Source of the DNA: Aerococcus sp.
GTDB lineage: Bacteria; Bacillota; Bacilli; Lactobacillales; Aerococcaceae
Length of the DNA stretch: 64,000 nt
Assembly: GCA_030528285.1 (NCBI GenBank)
Contig: JAUMZE010000002.1
Span: 156,850 to 220,849, forward strand
Direction of reading: 5' to 3'
Shown here piece after piece: positions 7,742-16,710 of this stretch. Every line of letters starts with the position of its first letter. Position 1 is the first letter of the stretch. The notes below the pieces were generated by a model. The model did not search any database. It saw nothing but the letters and a program-made list of their open reading frames with translations, and was not told the origin of the DNA. The translations under genes were made by a program, and so were the position numbers.

Positions 7742-8534
7742 ATTACAACTCACTCACATTGATAAAGTATTCAATCCCGGGACGACCAATGAAAATCATG
7801 TTACTAGAGATTTATCACTCACACTTGAAACTGGTGATTTTGTGAGTGTGATCGGCAGTAACGGGGCGGGCAAGTCGACTTTGATGAATCTCATTGCCGG
7901 AACAATTTTTCCAACGAGTGGAACGATTACGCTGAACGAGGCGGACATCACTACAATGCCAGCTGTCAAACGTGCCCAACAGATCAGCCGCGTATTCCAA
8001 GATCCCAAAGCAGGAAGCGCCAGCAATTTGTCTATTGAGGAAAATTTGGCGGTGGCGTGGCGTCGCGGACACAGCAGCAGTTGGCGCTGGGGGCTGAATC
8101 ATCAGCTACGTGAACATTTTAAGGAGACACTCCAGACGTTAGAATTGGGATTGGAGGATCGGCTCCATACACCAGCCGGGAATCTCTCCGGTGGGCAGCG
8201 TCAAGCCCTCACACTCCTCATGGCTACGCTCCAATCCCCAGAAGTCCTCCTCCTCGATGAACATACCGCCGCGCTCGATCCGGCAATGAGTGAGCGGGTG
8301 ATGACATTGACGGATACGCTTGTTGATACCCATCAGATCACCACCCTCATGATTACCCACAACATGCAGGACGCGATCCGTTACGGCAACCGCTTGATTA
8401 TGCTGCATCAGGGGCGAATCGTGCTCGATCTCTCCCACGAGGAAAAGAAGCATCTTACGGTCGAACGTTTGACTCAACGTTTCAGTGAAGAAATTGGAAG
8501 CAGTTTAGCTGATGATGAGCTACTCCTAAGTTGA
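7734..8534 (+). CDS. ABC transporter ATP-binding protein, TrpZ-like
   Basis: This 266-residue ABC ATPase has a complete motif set: Walker A GSNGAGKST, signature NLSGGQRQ, Walker B VLLLDEHTAALD and the switch histidine in MITHN. It belongs to COG1101, the ATPases found with COG2984 binding proteins and COG4120 permeases. The start codon lies inside the end of the permease gene, so translation is coupled. It energises import by the preceding two proteins. No terminator of classical form is obvious directly after it. Confidence 0.9.
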   Translation: MHKLQLTHIDKVFNPGTTNENHVTRDLSLTLETGDFVSVIGSNGAGKSTLMNLIAGTIFPTSGTITLNEADITTMPAVKRAQQISRVFQDPKAGSASNLSIEENLAVAWRRGHSSSWRWGLNHQLREHFKETLQTLELGLEDRLHTPAGNLSGGQRQALTLLMATLQSPEVLLLDEHTAALDPAMSERVMTLTDTLVDTHQITTLMITHNMQDAIRYGNRLIMLHQGRIVLDLSHEEKKHLTVERLTQRFSEEIGSSLADDELLLS

Positions 8535-8628
8535 TCGAGAAATAGAGGGAATGTGGAGAGGAGTAGTATTCATCCTCCCAATCACCACCGCCACGCCACA
8601 ATTTCTAGAGTGACTAGATGATTTTCGC

Positions 8629-8657
8629 TTGACCAAAGCATTGGGGTCTGATAAGAT
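8629..8657 (+). promoter_or_regulatory. Promoter of the rplU operon
   Basis: TTGACC (8629-8634), a 17-base spacer and TAAGAT (8652-8657) lie about 118 bases before rplU. Confidence 0.65.
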
Positions 8658-8664
8658 ACTCATG

Positions 8665-8762
8665 TTGTATTTCTGGCACCAGATCTGCAACCGCACATCG
8701 ATAAGTTTTAAGCGCTCTAAGCCACTTATCTTGGCGAGTCTAAGGTGTAAATCTCAATAGAG
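8665..8762 (+). ncRNA. Ribosomal protein L21 leader RNA
   Basis: The roughly 100-base 5' UTR of rplU holds a structured region with a GATAAGT/ACTTATC helix (8700-8706/8724-8730) enclosing AAGCGCTCTAAGC. Position before rplU in a Firmicute and the stem pattern match the known L21 leader family, through which L21 is thought to control its own operon. Identification is by position and gross structure. Confidence 0.6.
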
Positions 8763-8774
8763 GAGGTGCGTAGA

Positions 8775-9083
8775 ATGTACGCGATGATTAAGACCGGTGG
8801 AAAGCAAATCAAAGTTGAAGAAGGTAAAGCTATCTTCGTTGAAAAATTAGAAGTTGCTGAAGGCGAAAAAGTGACATTTGATCAAGTCGTTTTCGTTGGT
8901 GGCGACAATGCGAAGGTTGGTACGCCTGTTGTTGAAGGTGCAACGGTTGAGGGCACGGTTGAAAAACAAGGCCGTGAAAAGAAAGTGACTACTTTCAAAT
9001 ACAAATCTAAAAAAGATACTCACCGTAAACAAGGTCACCGTCAACCTTACACACGAGTAATGATTGACAAGATCAACGGTTAA
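8775..9083 (+). CDS. rplU: 50S ribosomal protein L21
   Basis: The 102-residue protein starts [25 protein letters not shown] and ends with the basic [26 protein letters not shown], the full-length L21 pattern. The ATG at 8775 is chosen because AGGAGG (8761-8766) lies 8 bases before it; the in-frame GTG at 8766 overlaps that ribosome site. L21 binds 23S rRNA in the large subunit. It is the first gene of the rplU-prp-rpmA operon. Confidence 0.97.
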   Translation: MYAMIKTGGKQIKVEEGKAIFVEKLEVAEGEKVTFDQVVFVGGDNAKVGTPVVEGATVEGTVEKQGREKKVTTFKYKSKKDTHRKQGHRQPYTRVMIDKING

Positions 9084-9085
9084 TA

Positions 9086-9421
9086 ATGATTACTGTTCAT
9101 TTTAAATCGAATCAGCAGCATCAATGGATCGCAATGGAAGCGTCGGGACATGCCTTATCTGGTGAGTATGGGCATGACCTCGTATGTGCGGCGGTATCAA
9201 CACTGACCATTAGTTTAGTGAACAATATCGAACGCTTAACGGGGATGCCCCCCATTGTGGACATGGATCCAGCGGGCGGCTATCTCTATTTGGAGCGCCC
9301 TGAGGAATTAACACCGACACAGCTGGAGACTTTCCAATTATTAATGGAGAGTACCTACCTTGCCTTGAGTGAGGATGTGGCGTTGAACTATGCTGATTAT
9401 CTCACCATTACCATTTCATAA
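9086..9421 (+). CDS. prp: Ribosomal-processing cysteine protease Prp
   Basis: This 111-residue YsxB/DUF464 protein has the two catalytic residues in the conserved ASGHALSGEYGHDLVCAAVST: the His of SGHA and the Cys of VCAAVS. Prp removes the N-terminal extension of ribosomal protein L27 in Firmicutes, a step needed for a functional ribosome. Its substrate is encoded directly downstream, and that L27 carries the cleavage sequence. It starts 2 bases after the rplU stop, so it depends on translational coupling. Confidence 0.92.
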   Translation: MITVHFKSNQQHQWIAMEASGHALSGEYGHDLVCAAVSTLTISLVNNIERLTGMPPIVDMDPAGGYLYLERPEELTPTQLETFQLLMESTYLALSEDVALNYADYLTITIS

Positions 9422-9439
9422 GCAGAGGAGGAAATCTTC

Positions 9440-9736
9440 ATGTTAAAATTGGATTTACAATTTTTCGCTCATAAAAAAGGGGGCGGATCGACAGCTAATG
9501 GTCGTGATTCCCAAGCAAAACGTTTAGGTGCTAAACGCGGTGATGGTCAATTCGTTAGCGGCGGATCTATTCTCTACCGTCAACGTGGAACCAAGATCTA
9601 CCCAGGTGCTAATGTTGGCAAGGGTGGCGACGATACGTTATATGCAAAATGTGATGGGATCGTTCGTTTTGAACGTAAAGGTCGCAATCAAAAACAAGTA
9701 TCTGTTTATCCTGAAGCAGTGGCTGCTGAAGCTTAG
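9440..9736 (+). CDS. rpmA: 50S ribosomal protein L27 with Prp-cleaved N-terminal extension
   Basis: The 98-residue protein begins [23 protein letters not shown]. The first nine residues form the extension LDLQFFA that Prp cleaves before the mature AHKKGGG end, which reaches the peptidyl-transferase centre. The rest ([26 protein letters not shown]) is typical L27. A strong ribosome site, GAGGAGG, precedes the ATG. The presence of prp two genes into the same operon completes the processing pair. Confidence 0.97.
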   Translation: MLKLDLQFFAHKKGGGSTANGRDSQAKRLGAKRGDGQFVSGGSILYRQRGTKIYPGANVGKGGDDTLYAKCDGIVRFERKGRNQKQVSVYPEAVAAEA

Positions 9737-9752
9737 GCATTTCGTTGTTCGA

Positions 9753-9780
9753 GAGGCTGGGGAAACCTGGCCTCTTTTTT
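9753..9780 (+). terminator. Terminator after rpmA
   Basis: An inverted repeat GAGGCTGG...CCTGGCCTC is followed by TTTTTT, 17 bases after the rpmA stop codon. Confidence 0.8.
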
Positions 9781-9830
9781 GTGTCAGATAGTTATTGATA
9801 ACGAATAGAACGTATCAAAGGAGAAGTTCA

Positions 9831-10877
9831 ATGGTGATTGAAGATATGAACGAACGCTTTCAAACGCTCAACCAAGCAAACCAACAGATCAGTCAAGCAC
9901 TCGAGATGAGTTATTTGGAGGGACTGCATGAAACACTCCAAAACATTCAGCTCGGATCTGTCCAACAAATCGATGGCGAGCCGGATGACGAAACCAGTGC
10001 TCAGTTAGAAGCCCTCTACCAAACTGAGGACTGGAGCGCACTCTCACGGGACGAGATGCGCCAATTGATTCAGTTGCTCATTCTGGAGGGGGATCGGATT
10101 GACCAACTCCCACCGAATTACCAGATGACCCCGGCTGCGATTGCGCTACTGATCGGGCATCTTGCTTCCAAGGTGACGGGGGTGAACGAACCGCACTCTC
10201 ACGGCGTTTTGATGGATCGTCCCCGTCATTTAGTGGATCTCATGTTTGGAATGGGAAATCTCTGGAGCATTGTCTGTGACGAACTCTCCAAGGGGGGCTA
10301 TCTCGTGACAGGTGAGGGCGTCGATAATGATGATTTGATGTTGGCGATTGGGGAACAGGCCATGGCATTGGAGGGACTCACCCCGACGCTCTATTTGGGG
10401 GACGCCCTGCAGCAGCTCTATGTTCATCCCGCTGATGTGATCGTGAGCGACTTACCAGTAGGATATTATCCGCTCAATGACCAGAGCAAACATTTCCTTT
10501 CTGATACGCATGATCTCACCAAGCAACACATGAGTTATGCGCACTTCCTATTAATTGAACAAGCTTTCCATTACTTGAAACCAGCTGGGTGGGGGCTGTA
10601 TCTCGTGCCAAGTTCCCTGTTTCAGATGACCGGGTTTGAACGTCTCCTCAAAGCCATTCAACAAGAGGGTTACTTGCAAGCCTTCTTGACGCTCCCTTCG
10701 ACTCTGTTTAGAAATGAATCCCTCCAAAAAGCGATTCTCATTGTCCAGAAAAAAGGAGACGACGCCAAACAGAGCGAACATGTGATGTTGGGGAATCTCC
10801 CAGACCTCAAGGATAAACGCAATATGCAACAGTTTATTGCCCAATTCGATGCGTGGGTGGAGGAGTTCAAGGCCTAA
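9831..10877 (+). CDS. Class I SAM-dependent methyltransferase, YtxK-like
   Basis: This 348-residue protein belongs to COG0827, adenine-specific DNA methylase-like proteins such as YtxK. The SAM fold covers about residues 110-300: VDLMFGMGNLWS stands for motif I, and DVIVSDLPVGYYP stands for the (N/D)PPY-type motif IV, here with DLPVGYY. The ATG at 9831 is chosen because AAAGGAG lies 7-8 bases upstream; an in-frame codon at 9795 lacks a ribosome site. The gene lies directly before ackA, the conserved order in many Bacilli. The real substrate of the family is not established, so DNA methylation should not be assumed. Confidence 0.82.
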   Translation: MVIEDMNERFQTLNQANQQISQALEMSYLEGLHETLQNIQLGSVQQIDGEPDDETSAQLEALYQTEDWSALSRDEMRQLIQLLILEGDRIDQLPPNYQMTPAAIALLIGHLASKVTGVNEPHSHGVLMDRPRHLVDLMFGMGNLWSIVCDELSKGGYLVTGEGVDNDDLMLAIGEQAMALEGLTPTLYLGDALQQLYVHPADVIVSDLPVGYYPLNDQSKHFLSDTHDLTKQHMSYAHFLLIEQAFHYLKPAGWGLYLVPSSLFQMTGFERLLKAIQQEGYLQAFLTLPSTLFRNESLQKAILIVQKKGDDAKQSEHVMLGNLPDLKDKRNMQQFIAQFDAWVEEFKA

Positions 10878-10996
10878 AAATGTGAAATTCCCTCAAAACT
10901 TTTCACAAATAAACATGCCTTGAGAGGTGAATCTGAGTAGTCCTTGTGCTAAAATAAGCGTATTCATTGTGATAGTGACGCGACTACTGTGAGGAA

Positions 10997-11010
10997 ACGC
11001 TTTATAATAG
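10997..11010 (+). promoter_or_regulatory. ackA promoter -10 with weak cre-like overlap
   Basis: A perfect TATAAT (11003-11008) lies 58 bases before the ackA start. Just upstream, GGAAACGCTTTAT resembles the core of a CcpA cre site but misses the outer TG and CA. No convincing -35 box is visible. Confidence 0.4.
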
Positions 11011-11065
11011 AGAGGGCAGAGTCGCTTGTTAACTACCACAACTAAAAAGGAAAAGGAGATCGATT

Positions 11066-12259
11066 ATGTCAAAGGTTTTTGCCATTAATGCTGGCTCATC
11101 CAGTTTAAAATTCTCGATTTATCAACTGCCGGAAGAAGAGGTGATCAGTTCAGGATTAATTGATCGTATTGGTGTGGGGCAATCAAACATTGTCATCAAG
11201 ACCCAAACGGAAAAATATACCGATGTGAAGGATATTGATAACCACGAAGAAGCGACGGTCCTCTTGTTAGACCAATTGAAGGCGCTCAACGTGATTAACG
11301 ACTTCGATGAAATTTCTGGTTCCGGTCACCGTATCGTGGCAGGGGGCGAATTCTTCAAGGATTCTGCGCTGTTGGATGAAGAAGGCGTACAAAATGTAGA
11401 AGCACTCGCAGAATTTGCGCCACTCCACAATCCTGCTGAAGCGAAAGTGATCCGCACCTTCAAGAAATTACTGCCAGGCAAACCAACAGTCGGTGTTTTC
11501 GATACTTCTTTTCATGCGAACATGCCAGAGAAATCCTATCTCTACGGGGTTCCTTATGAATACTACGAAAAATACAAAGCACGTCGTTACGGCGCACATG
11601 GGACTTCCCACAAATATGTTGCAGGTCAAGCAGCTGAAAAGATGGGTAAGGACGTCAAAGATTTGAAGATCGTAACCGCCCACATCGGAAATGGGGCTTC
11701 CCTCACTGCCATTAAAGATGGTCAATCCATCGACACCTCCATGGGCTTCACGCCACTCGCTGGGGTGGTGATGGGGACGCGCTCCGGTGACGTGGATCCA
11801 TCGCTCCTCCAATATGTCATGGATAAGGAAGGCATTGATTATGACGAAATGATGCGCGTATTGAACCATGAATCTGGTTTGAAGGGCCTCTCCGGTGTCT
11901 CCAGCGATATGCGTGACGTCGAAGCAGCAGCGGAAAAGGGCGCCCACCGCTCACAATTGGCGCTCGAGATCTATGCGCACGCCGTTAAACGGTACATTGG
12001 CTCCTACATCGCAGAATTGAATGGGATTGATGCCCTCGTCTTCACAGCAGGGGTCGGCGAACATGACGCATCTTTCCGTCAAGCAGCCGTAGAAAATATG
12101 GATAACTTGGGTATTATCTTGGACCCAGAACGGAACGAGACTGTTTCTGACGGCTTGATCTCCACCGATGATTCCCCAGTCAAAGTCTTCGTCATCCCAA
12201 CCGATGAAGAAAAAATGATTGTGGAAGACACCATTCGTTTGGGAAACATCACGGAATAA
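11066..12259 (+). CDS. ackA: Acetate kinase
   Basis: The 397-residue protein starts MSKVFAINAGSSSLKFSIYQLPEE, the acetokinase signature, and contains HGTSHKYV, TAHIGNGASLTAI and FTAGVGEHDASFRQ, all family hallmarks. It makes ATP and acetate from acetyl phosphate in the cytoplasm, the last step of the phosphoketolase or Pta-AckA branch. The length is normal. The ribosome site AAAAGGAGA precedes the ATG. Expression is probably growth- or CcpA-linked, given the cre-like sequence, but that evidence is weak. Two hairpins with U tracts follow. Confidence 0.97.
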   Translation: MSKVFAINAGSSSLKFSIYQLPEEEVISSGLIDRIGVGQSNIVIKTQTEKYTDVKDIDNHEEATVLLLDQLKALNVINDFDEISGSGHRIVAGGEFFKDSALLDEEGVQNVEALAEFAPLHNPAEAKVIRTFKKLLPGKPTVGVFDTSFHANMPEKSYLYGVPYEYYEKYKARRYGAHGTSHKYVAGQAAEKMGKDVKDLKIVTAHIGNGASLTAIKDGQSIDTSMGFTPLAGVVMGTRSGDVDPSLLQYVMDKEGIDYDEMMRVLNHESGLKGLSGVSSDMRDVEAAAEKGAHRSQLALEIYAHAVKRYIGSYIAELNGIDALVFTAGVGEHDASFRQAAVENMDNLGIILDPERNETVSDGLISTDDSPVKVFVIPTDEEKMIVEDTIRLGNITE

Positions 12260-12284
12260 GCATCGATTATCTGACCATAATCAA

Positions 12285-12315
12285 AGAGACACTCACAATC
12301 GGGTGCCTCTTTTTT
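12285..12315 (+). terminator. Terminator after ackA
   Basis: AGAGACACTC...GGGTGCCTCT with one mismatch is followed by TTTTTT. Confidence 0.75.
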
Positions 12316-12326
12316 GATAGGTAAGT

Positions 12327-12366
12327 AAAATCCCGCTCTGCCAATTTCACGGCAGAGCGGGGTTTT
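12327..12366. terminator. Bidirectional terminator between ackA and the usp pseudogene
   Basis: Perfect 11-base arms CCCGCTCTGCC/GGCAGAGCGGG (12332-12342/12351-12361) are flanked by AAAA and TTTT, serving both converging genes. Confidence 0.85.
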
Positions 12367-12385
12367 AATGTCTATTATTTATTAT

Positions 12386-12850
12386 TTATTCCTCTTTTTC
12401 AGGATCTGAGCGCACAACGAGGACATCGCATGGGGCATGGCGAACGACATACTCTGTGACTGAACCGAGGAAGAGACGTTCGACTGCGCTCCGTCCTGTC
12501 GCACCAATCACAATCAGATCGGTTGGATTCTTCTGTGAGAGCTCCTCACAGATTTGAACACGCGGGGAACCGTACTCCAGAATCGCATTCACATGTTTAA
12601 TGTGGTGACTCTTCGCATGAGATTCATAACTATTTAATAGGGATTTTCCTTGTGAGCGGACGTCTTCTCTGAGCTGTTCCTCATAGGCGCCATTATCACC
12701 GGTTTGAATGATTTGCGTATCGACCACATGTGTAATAGTTAACTCCGCATCTGCGTTGTTTTCCGCAATTTGAATGGCTTTCTTGAAGGCGAATTATGCT
12801 TCCTCCGACCCATCAACAGGGACGAGGATGTGTTGATATTGCTGTGACAT
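12386..12850 (-). pseudogene. Universal stress protein gene with an early nonsense codon
   Basis: Reading from ATG 12850, which has a good ribosome site (AAAGGAG), the frame gives MSQQYQHILVPVDGSEEA, a TAA codon (12796-12794, codon 19), then FAFKKAIQIAENN and a complete Usp domain to IVIGATGRSAVERLFLGSVTEYVVRHAPCDVLVV. The domain keeps the full ATP-binding G-x2-G-x9-G-S motif. A single base change (probably GAA to TAA) would explain the stop, since E is common at this place. Without readthrough only an 18-residue peptide is made; restart at GTG 12727 would lose the first two strands. The full-length gene would encode 154 residues. Confidence 0.8.
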
Positions 12851-12953
12851 AATCCTCACGCTCCTTTCAGTGTGCATGGTTCGTTGTGGCGTTTGCTGCG
12901 TCACAAGTTCTTCGTTACACGTTTATTATAGCACAAATCCCCAACAGTGACGA

Positions 12954-14255
12954 TTATTCTCCTTGATGAGTTTTCTTCATCGCTTCGTGGCGCTGGCGCT
13001 GCTGTTCGAGGGCTTTTTCATAGTTACCAGTATCTACTGCCTGATAGTAGTGTTTTCCGCGCAAGGTTTCGGGCAGATACTCCTGATCGACCCAGTGTCC
13101 TGGGAAGTTATGCGGATATTGATAATCAATCCCACGTCCTAATTTTTTAGCGCCACTGTAATGAGCATCTCTGAGGTAAGCAGGAATTTGACCGCTCTTA
13201 CCACTTCGAACGTCAGAGAGCGCTGCATCGATCGCAGTAATTGCAGAGTTGGATTTGGGACTGAGGGCAACATCGATAATAGCGTTGGCGAGAGGAATGC
13301 GTGCTTCGGGAAGCCCTAGTTGTTGCGCTGCCTGGACCGCAAGCACTGTGCGACTGACCGCCTGGGGGTTCGCCAACCCGACATCCTCATAGGCACAGAC
13401 CATGAGACGGCGGCAGAGACTGTTGAGGTCGCCCGCTTCAATGAGACGGGCCGCATAGAGGAGCGCCGCGTCCACATCACTCCCGCGCAAACTCTTCTGG
13501 AGTGCTGACATGACATCATAGTGGAGATCTCCACTCGCATCATGGTCGAATGCCTTGAGTTGAAGCGATTCCTCGGCGACGGTCAGGGTGACTTCAATCA
13601 CACCGTTATCGTTTGGTTCGGTGGAGAGGACCGCTAATTCCAGCGCATTGAGGGCGTTGCGGAGATCCCCATTTGAGGCCGTCGCAAAATGCCGTTTCGC
13701 ATCATCGTGGAGGTGGACATTGTAATCCCCCAGTCCGTGCGTTTTATCAGTGAGGGCGCGCTCAATCCCCGTCATGAGATTCTCCTCACTGAGCGGATGC
13801 ACCTCGAAAATCTGCGTTCGCGAGCGAATGGCAGGGTTGATATTGATGTACGGATTTTCCGTGGTGGCCCCAATTAGAATGAGGGAGCCATTTTCCAGAT
13901 GTGGCAGGAGAAAGTCCTGTTTACTCTTATCCAGGCGATGAATTTCGTCCAATAGCAGTACCACGCCCCCGCTAAATTGCCCTTCCGAAACAACGGCTTG
14001 GAGGTCTTTTTTTGTGTCGGTCGCTGCATTCAACTGGCGAAAGGCGAGTTGGGTAGAACCGGCGATCGCACTCGCAATACTGGCCTTTCCCGTTCCAGGC
14101 GGTCCATAGAGAATCATGGAGGTGAGCTTTTTGGCATTTACCATACGTCGGATAATTTTGTTGGGGCCGACGAGATGTTCCTGCCCGATCACTTCATCAA
14201 TCGTTTGGGGCCGCATGCGATAGGCGAGTGGCGCATTGTCGTTCAATCTCCTCAT
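12954..14255 (-). CDS. rarA: Replication-associated recombination ATPase RarA (MgsA)
   Basis: This 433-residue AAA+ protein of the clamp-loader class contains PLAYRMRPQTIDEVIGQEHLVG, the RarA N-terminal signature. The Walker B motif is VVLLLDEIHRLDK, sensor 1 is GATTENP, and the C-terminal tetramerisation domain ends FPGHWVDQEYLP. RarA acts at stalled forks. The P-loop reads GPPGTGKASIA: the residue after Lys is Ala rather than the usual Thr or Ser, which normally coordinates Mg2+; a Ser follows one place later. The ATG at 14255 sits very close to AAAGGA, so TTG at 14246 is an alternative start with better spacing. The gene stands alone on the minus strand. Confidence 0.93.
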   Translation of the reverse strand: MRRLNDNAPLAYRMRPQTIDEVIGQEHLVGPNKIIRRMVNAKKLTSMILYGPPGTGKASIASAIAGSTQLAFRQLNAATDTKKDLQAVVSEGQFSGGVVLLLDEIHRLDKSKQDFLLPHLENGSLILIGATTENPYININPAIRSRTQIFEVHPLSEENLMTGIERALTDKTHGLGDYNVHLHDDAKRHFATASNGDLRNALNALELAVLSTEPNDNGVIEVTLTVAEESLQLKAFDHDASGDLHYDVMSALQKSLRGSDVDAALLYAARLIEAGDLNSLCRRLMVCAYEDVGLANPQAVSRTVLAVQAAQQLGLPEARIPLANAIIDVALSPKSNSAITAIDAALSDVRSGKSGQIPAYLRDAHYSGAKKLGRGIDYQYPHNFPGHWVDQEYLPETLRGKHYYQAVDTGNYEKALEQQRQRHEAMKKTHQGE

Positions 14256-14404
14256 TCCTTTCTCATAGAATATCGCTACCAGTATAGCATAGGAACCAAG
14301 AAGGACGAACAGAGGCGCCTGGTTTTAGCTCATTCACAAACCAATTAATAGCACTTTTTTAAGGAACAATGATAGAATGAATGACACATTAGGGAGGGAA
14401 TCGC

Positions 14405-16690
14405 ATGAATCGATTGCAAGCACTACTCGTAAGTTCTACGTACCGCACGCAGTTTCAACAGACGTCATTAGGGATTGAGCGGGAGGATCATCGTATCACC
14501 GAAACAGGGTCACTCGCACTTACGCCACATCCAAAAACTGTCGATGGCTCAAAAACGAATCCATACATCAAACGGGATTTTGCGGAATCGCAGTTGGAAC
14601 TGGTTACACCGGTTTGTAACAATATAGAGGAATTGATGCAATGGCTCGAGGCGATTCATACGGTGACCCTACGCTCACTCCCAACAGCTGAACGGATGTG
14701 GCCCGACAGTATGCCACCACAGATCGCGAGTGATGATTCCATTCAGGTGGCCCAATTCGAGGATAATCCAGAAGCAATCAGTTATCGGAAGCATCTCGTA
14801 ACAACATATGGTAAACGACTCCAGATGATCAGTGGGATTCATTTCAACTGGGGGTTGGATCCTGCATTGATTCAGGCGCTGTATGGGGAATTACAACCGG
14901 GAATGTCTGAGGTTGATTTTCAGTCTGAATTATACCTAGAGATTGCTCGCAAATTTTTGCGCTGGCAGTGGCTGATTATCTATCTCTTCGGGGCGACCCC
15001 CATTGCGGATGCGTCGTTCTATCCAGAGGGGGCGGATCATTTTACCCATCCAGTCCGTAGTATCCGCAATTCCCGTTTTGGCTACCACAATGCGCCGGAC
15101 GTTGTGATTTCCTACCAATCCCTCAATGATTACGTCGACACGCTGGAGGAGAACGTCAATGCCGGGCGCCTCGCTGCAGAGAAGGAATTATATAGTACGG
15201 TGCGGTTGCGTGGGGCTGAACATGCGCGGACGCTCCTGGAATGTGGCATTCAATATCTGGAGTTTCGTTTGTTTGATATCCAAAGCGATCAGTTCACCGG
15301 AATCAGTGCCAGAGACGTTCTATTCTTGAAATATTTTGCGCTCTATCTTCTATATCGGGATGAAACGGTGGATGACGCGCTCATTCAAACTGGCATTCAG
15401 CGAGCGGTTCAAGTTGCCGAAGAGGATTGTCGCATGAATACAGCCTTTCAAACAGAGGGGTTCTCTTTCTTGGATGAGATGAGTGATTTCCTTACACAGC
15501 TCGAGGTTTCAGATGAGATCATGGATGTCCTGAGTGAAATGAAAGAACGGTTATTGGACCCCACACAAACGCCGGCCGCTAAGAAATATCAAGTCACCCC
15601 GACCGTTGAAGCATGGCTCAAGGATAATATTGAGAAAGCGAATCGTTATTATGAAACAGCCAATCAAACACCGTATATTTTGGAAGGTTTCTCCGATATG
15701 GAACTCTCAACGCAGTGTTTACTGTTCGATGCGATCCAGCAGGGGATAGAAATCGATATTCTCGATCGGGCGGACCAGTTCCTGCGCCTTCGTTATTTGG
15801 ATCACGAGGAATATGTCAGAGATGGGAATATGACGGCGCGTGACAGTTTGATTTCGTACTTCAAACAGGGCAACAAGATGGTCACCAAACAAATCGTCCA
15901 AGCAGCCGGTTTCCCGATCCCAACCAGCGTTACCCTCACCAAGGACACCGATTCAACCGCTATCGTCAACCGAGTCCAAGGGGTGCCAGTTGTTGTTAAA
16001 CCAAAAGCCACGAATATGGGTGTTGGAATTTCAATCTTCAAGGAGGGGGCTGATCGAGAGGCACTGAACGAAGCCTTGGATATTGCCTTTATTGAGGATG
16101 AGACGGTGATGATTGAATCCTTCGCCCCGGGAACAGAATATCGTTTCTTCGTACTCGACGGTGAAGTGAAGGCGGTGCTGCTGCGTGTGCCTGCCAATGT
16201 TCTTGGAGACGGTCAACATACGATTCAGGAGCTCGTGATGAAGAAGAATCAGGATCCGCTGCGTGGGGACAATCACCGCACCCCCCTGACGAAGATCCAG
16301 CTCGGTGCGATCGAACAGCTCACACTGAAACAACAGGGCTTCACCGTCGATTCCATCCCCGCATTGGATCAGCAGGTGTGGCTGCGGGAGAACTCCAATG
16401 TCTCAACAGGAGGCGATTCGATTGATGTGACGAAGGATATGGATCATTCTTACCTTGAGATTGCGAGCGAGATAGCAAAAGCCCTGGACGTCGCTGTGAC
16501 AGGGTTGGATCTCATGATTGAGGATCGCCACACGCCTGCTTACAATCACGATGGGCACGCGAACTATACCTTTATCGAAAGTAATTTTAACCCAATGATG
16601 ATGATGCATATCTATCCGGCGGTGGGCAAGGGACGTCGCCTCACGAAGGACATGCTGCAATTTCTATTTCCGGAGAAAACGATCAAATAA
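14405..16690 (+). CDS. gshF: Bifunctional glutamate-cysteine ligase / glutathione synthetase GshF
   Basis: The 761-residue fusion protein has an N-terminal glutamate-cysteine ligase domain (SLGIEREDHRITETGSLALTPHP, then ISGIHFNWGL) to about residue 470. A C-terminal ATP-grasp domain follows (VVVKPKATNMGVGISIF, MIESFAPGTEYRFFVLDGEV, ending FIESNFNPMMMMHIYP). It makes glutathione from glutamate, cysteine and glycine in one polypeptide and is typical of some lactobacilli, streptococci and Listeria. GGGAGGGAA precedes the ATG. A cysteine desulfurase gene follows after 20 bases and may be co-transcribed, grouping cysteine-using functions. Confidence 0.95.
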   Translation: MNRLQALLVSSTYRTQFQQTSLGIEREDHRITETGSLALTPHPKTVDGSKTNPYIKRDFAESQLELVTPVCNNIEELMQWLEAIHTVTLRSLPTAERMWPDSMPPQIASDDSIQVAQFEDNPEAISYRKHLVTTYGKRLQMISGIHFNWGLDPALIQALYGELQPGMSEVDFQSELYLEIARKFLRWQWLIIYLFGATPIADASFYPEGADHFTHPVRSIRNSRFGYHNAPDVVISYQSLNDYVDTLEENVNAGRLAAEKELYSTVRLRGAEHARTLLECGIQYLEFRLFDIQSDQFTGISARDVLFLKYFALYLLYRDETVDDALIQTGIQRAVQVAEEDCRMNTAFQTEGFSFLDEMSDFLTQLEVSDEIMDVLSEMKERLLDPTQTPAAKKYQVTPTVEAWLKDNIEKANRYYETANQTPYILEGFSDMELSTQCLLFDAIQQGIEIDILDRADQFLRLRYLDHEEYVRDGNMTARDSLISYFKQGNKMVTKQIVQAAGFPIPTSVTLTKDTDSTAIVNRVQGVPVVVKPKATNMGVGISIFKEGADREALNEALDIAFIEDETVMIESFAPGTEYRFFVLDGEVKAVLLRVPANVLGDGQHTIQELVMKKNQDPLRGDNHRTPLTKIQLGAIEQLTLKQQGFTVDSIPALDQQVWLRENSNVSTGGDSIDVTKDMDHSYLEIASEIAKALDVAVTGLDLMIEDRHTPAYNHDGHANYTFIESNFNPMMMMHIYPAVGKGRRLTKDMLQFLFPEKTIK

Positions 16691-16710
16691 GAAAGGATCG
16701 ATAAGGACCA

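Noticed and set aside
10960..10985. GTGATAGTGACG near ackA as another copy of the 3.6 kb palindromes
   Set aside because: It shares GTGATAG but lacks the inverted second half, so it is probably coincidence.
11468..11947. 159-codon frame antisense to ackA
   Set aside because: Shadow of a highly conserved gene; no start signals.
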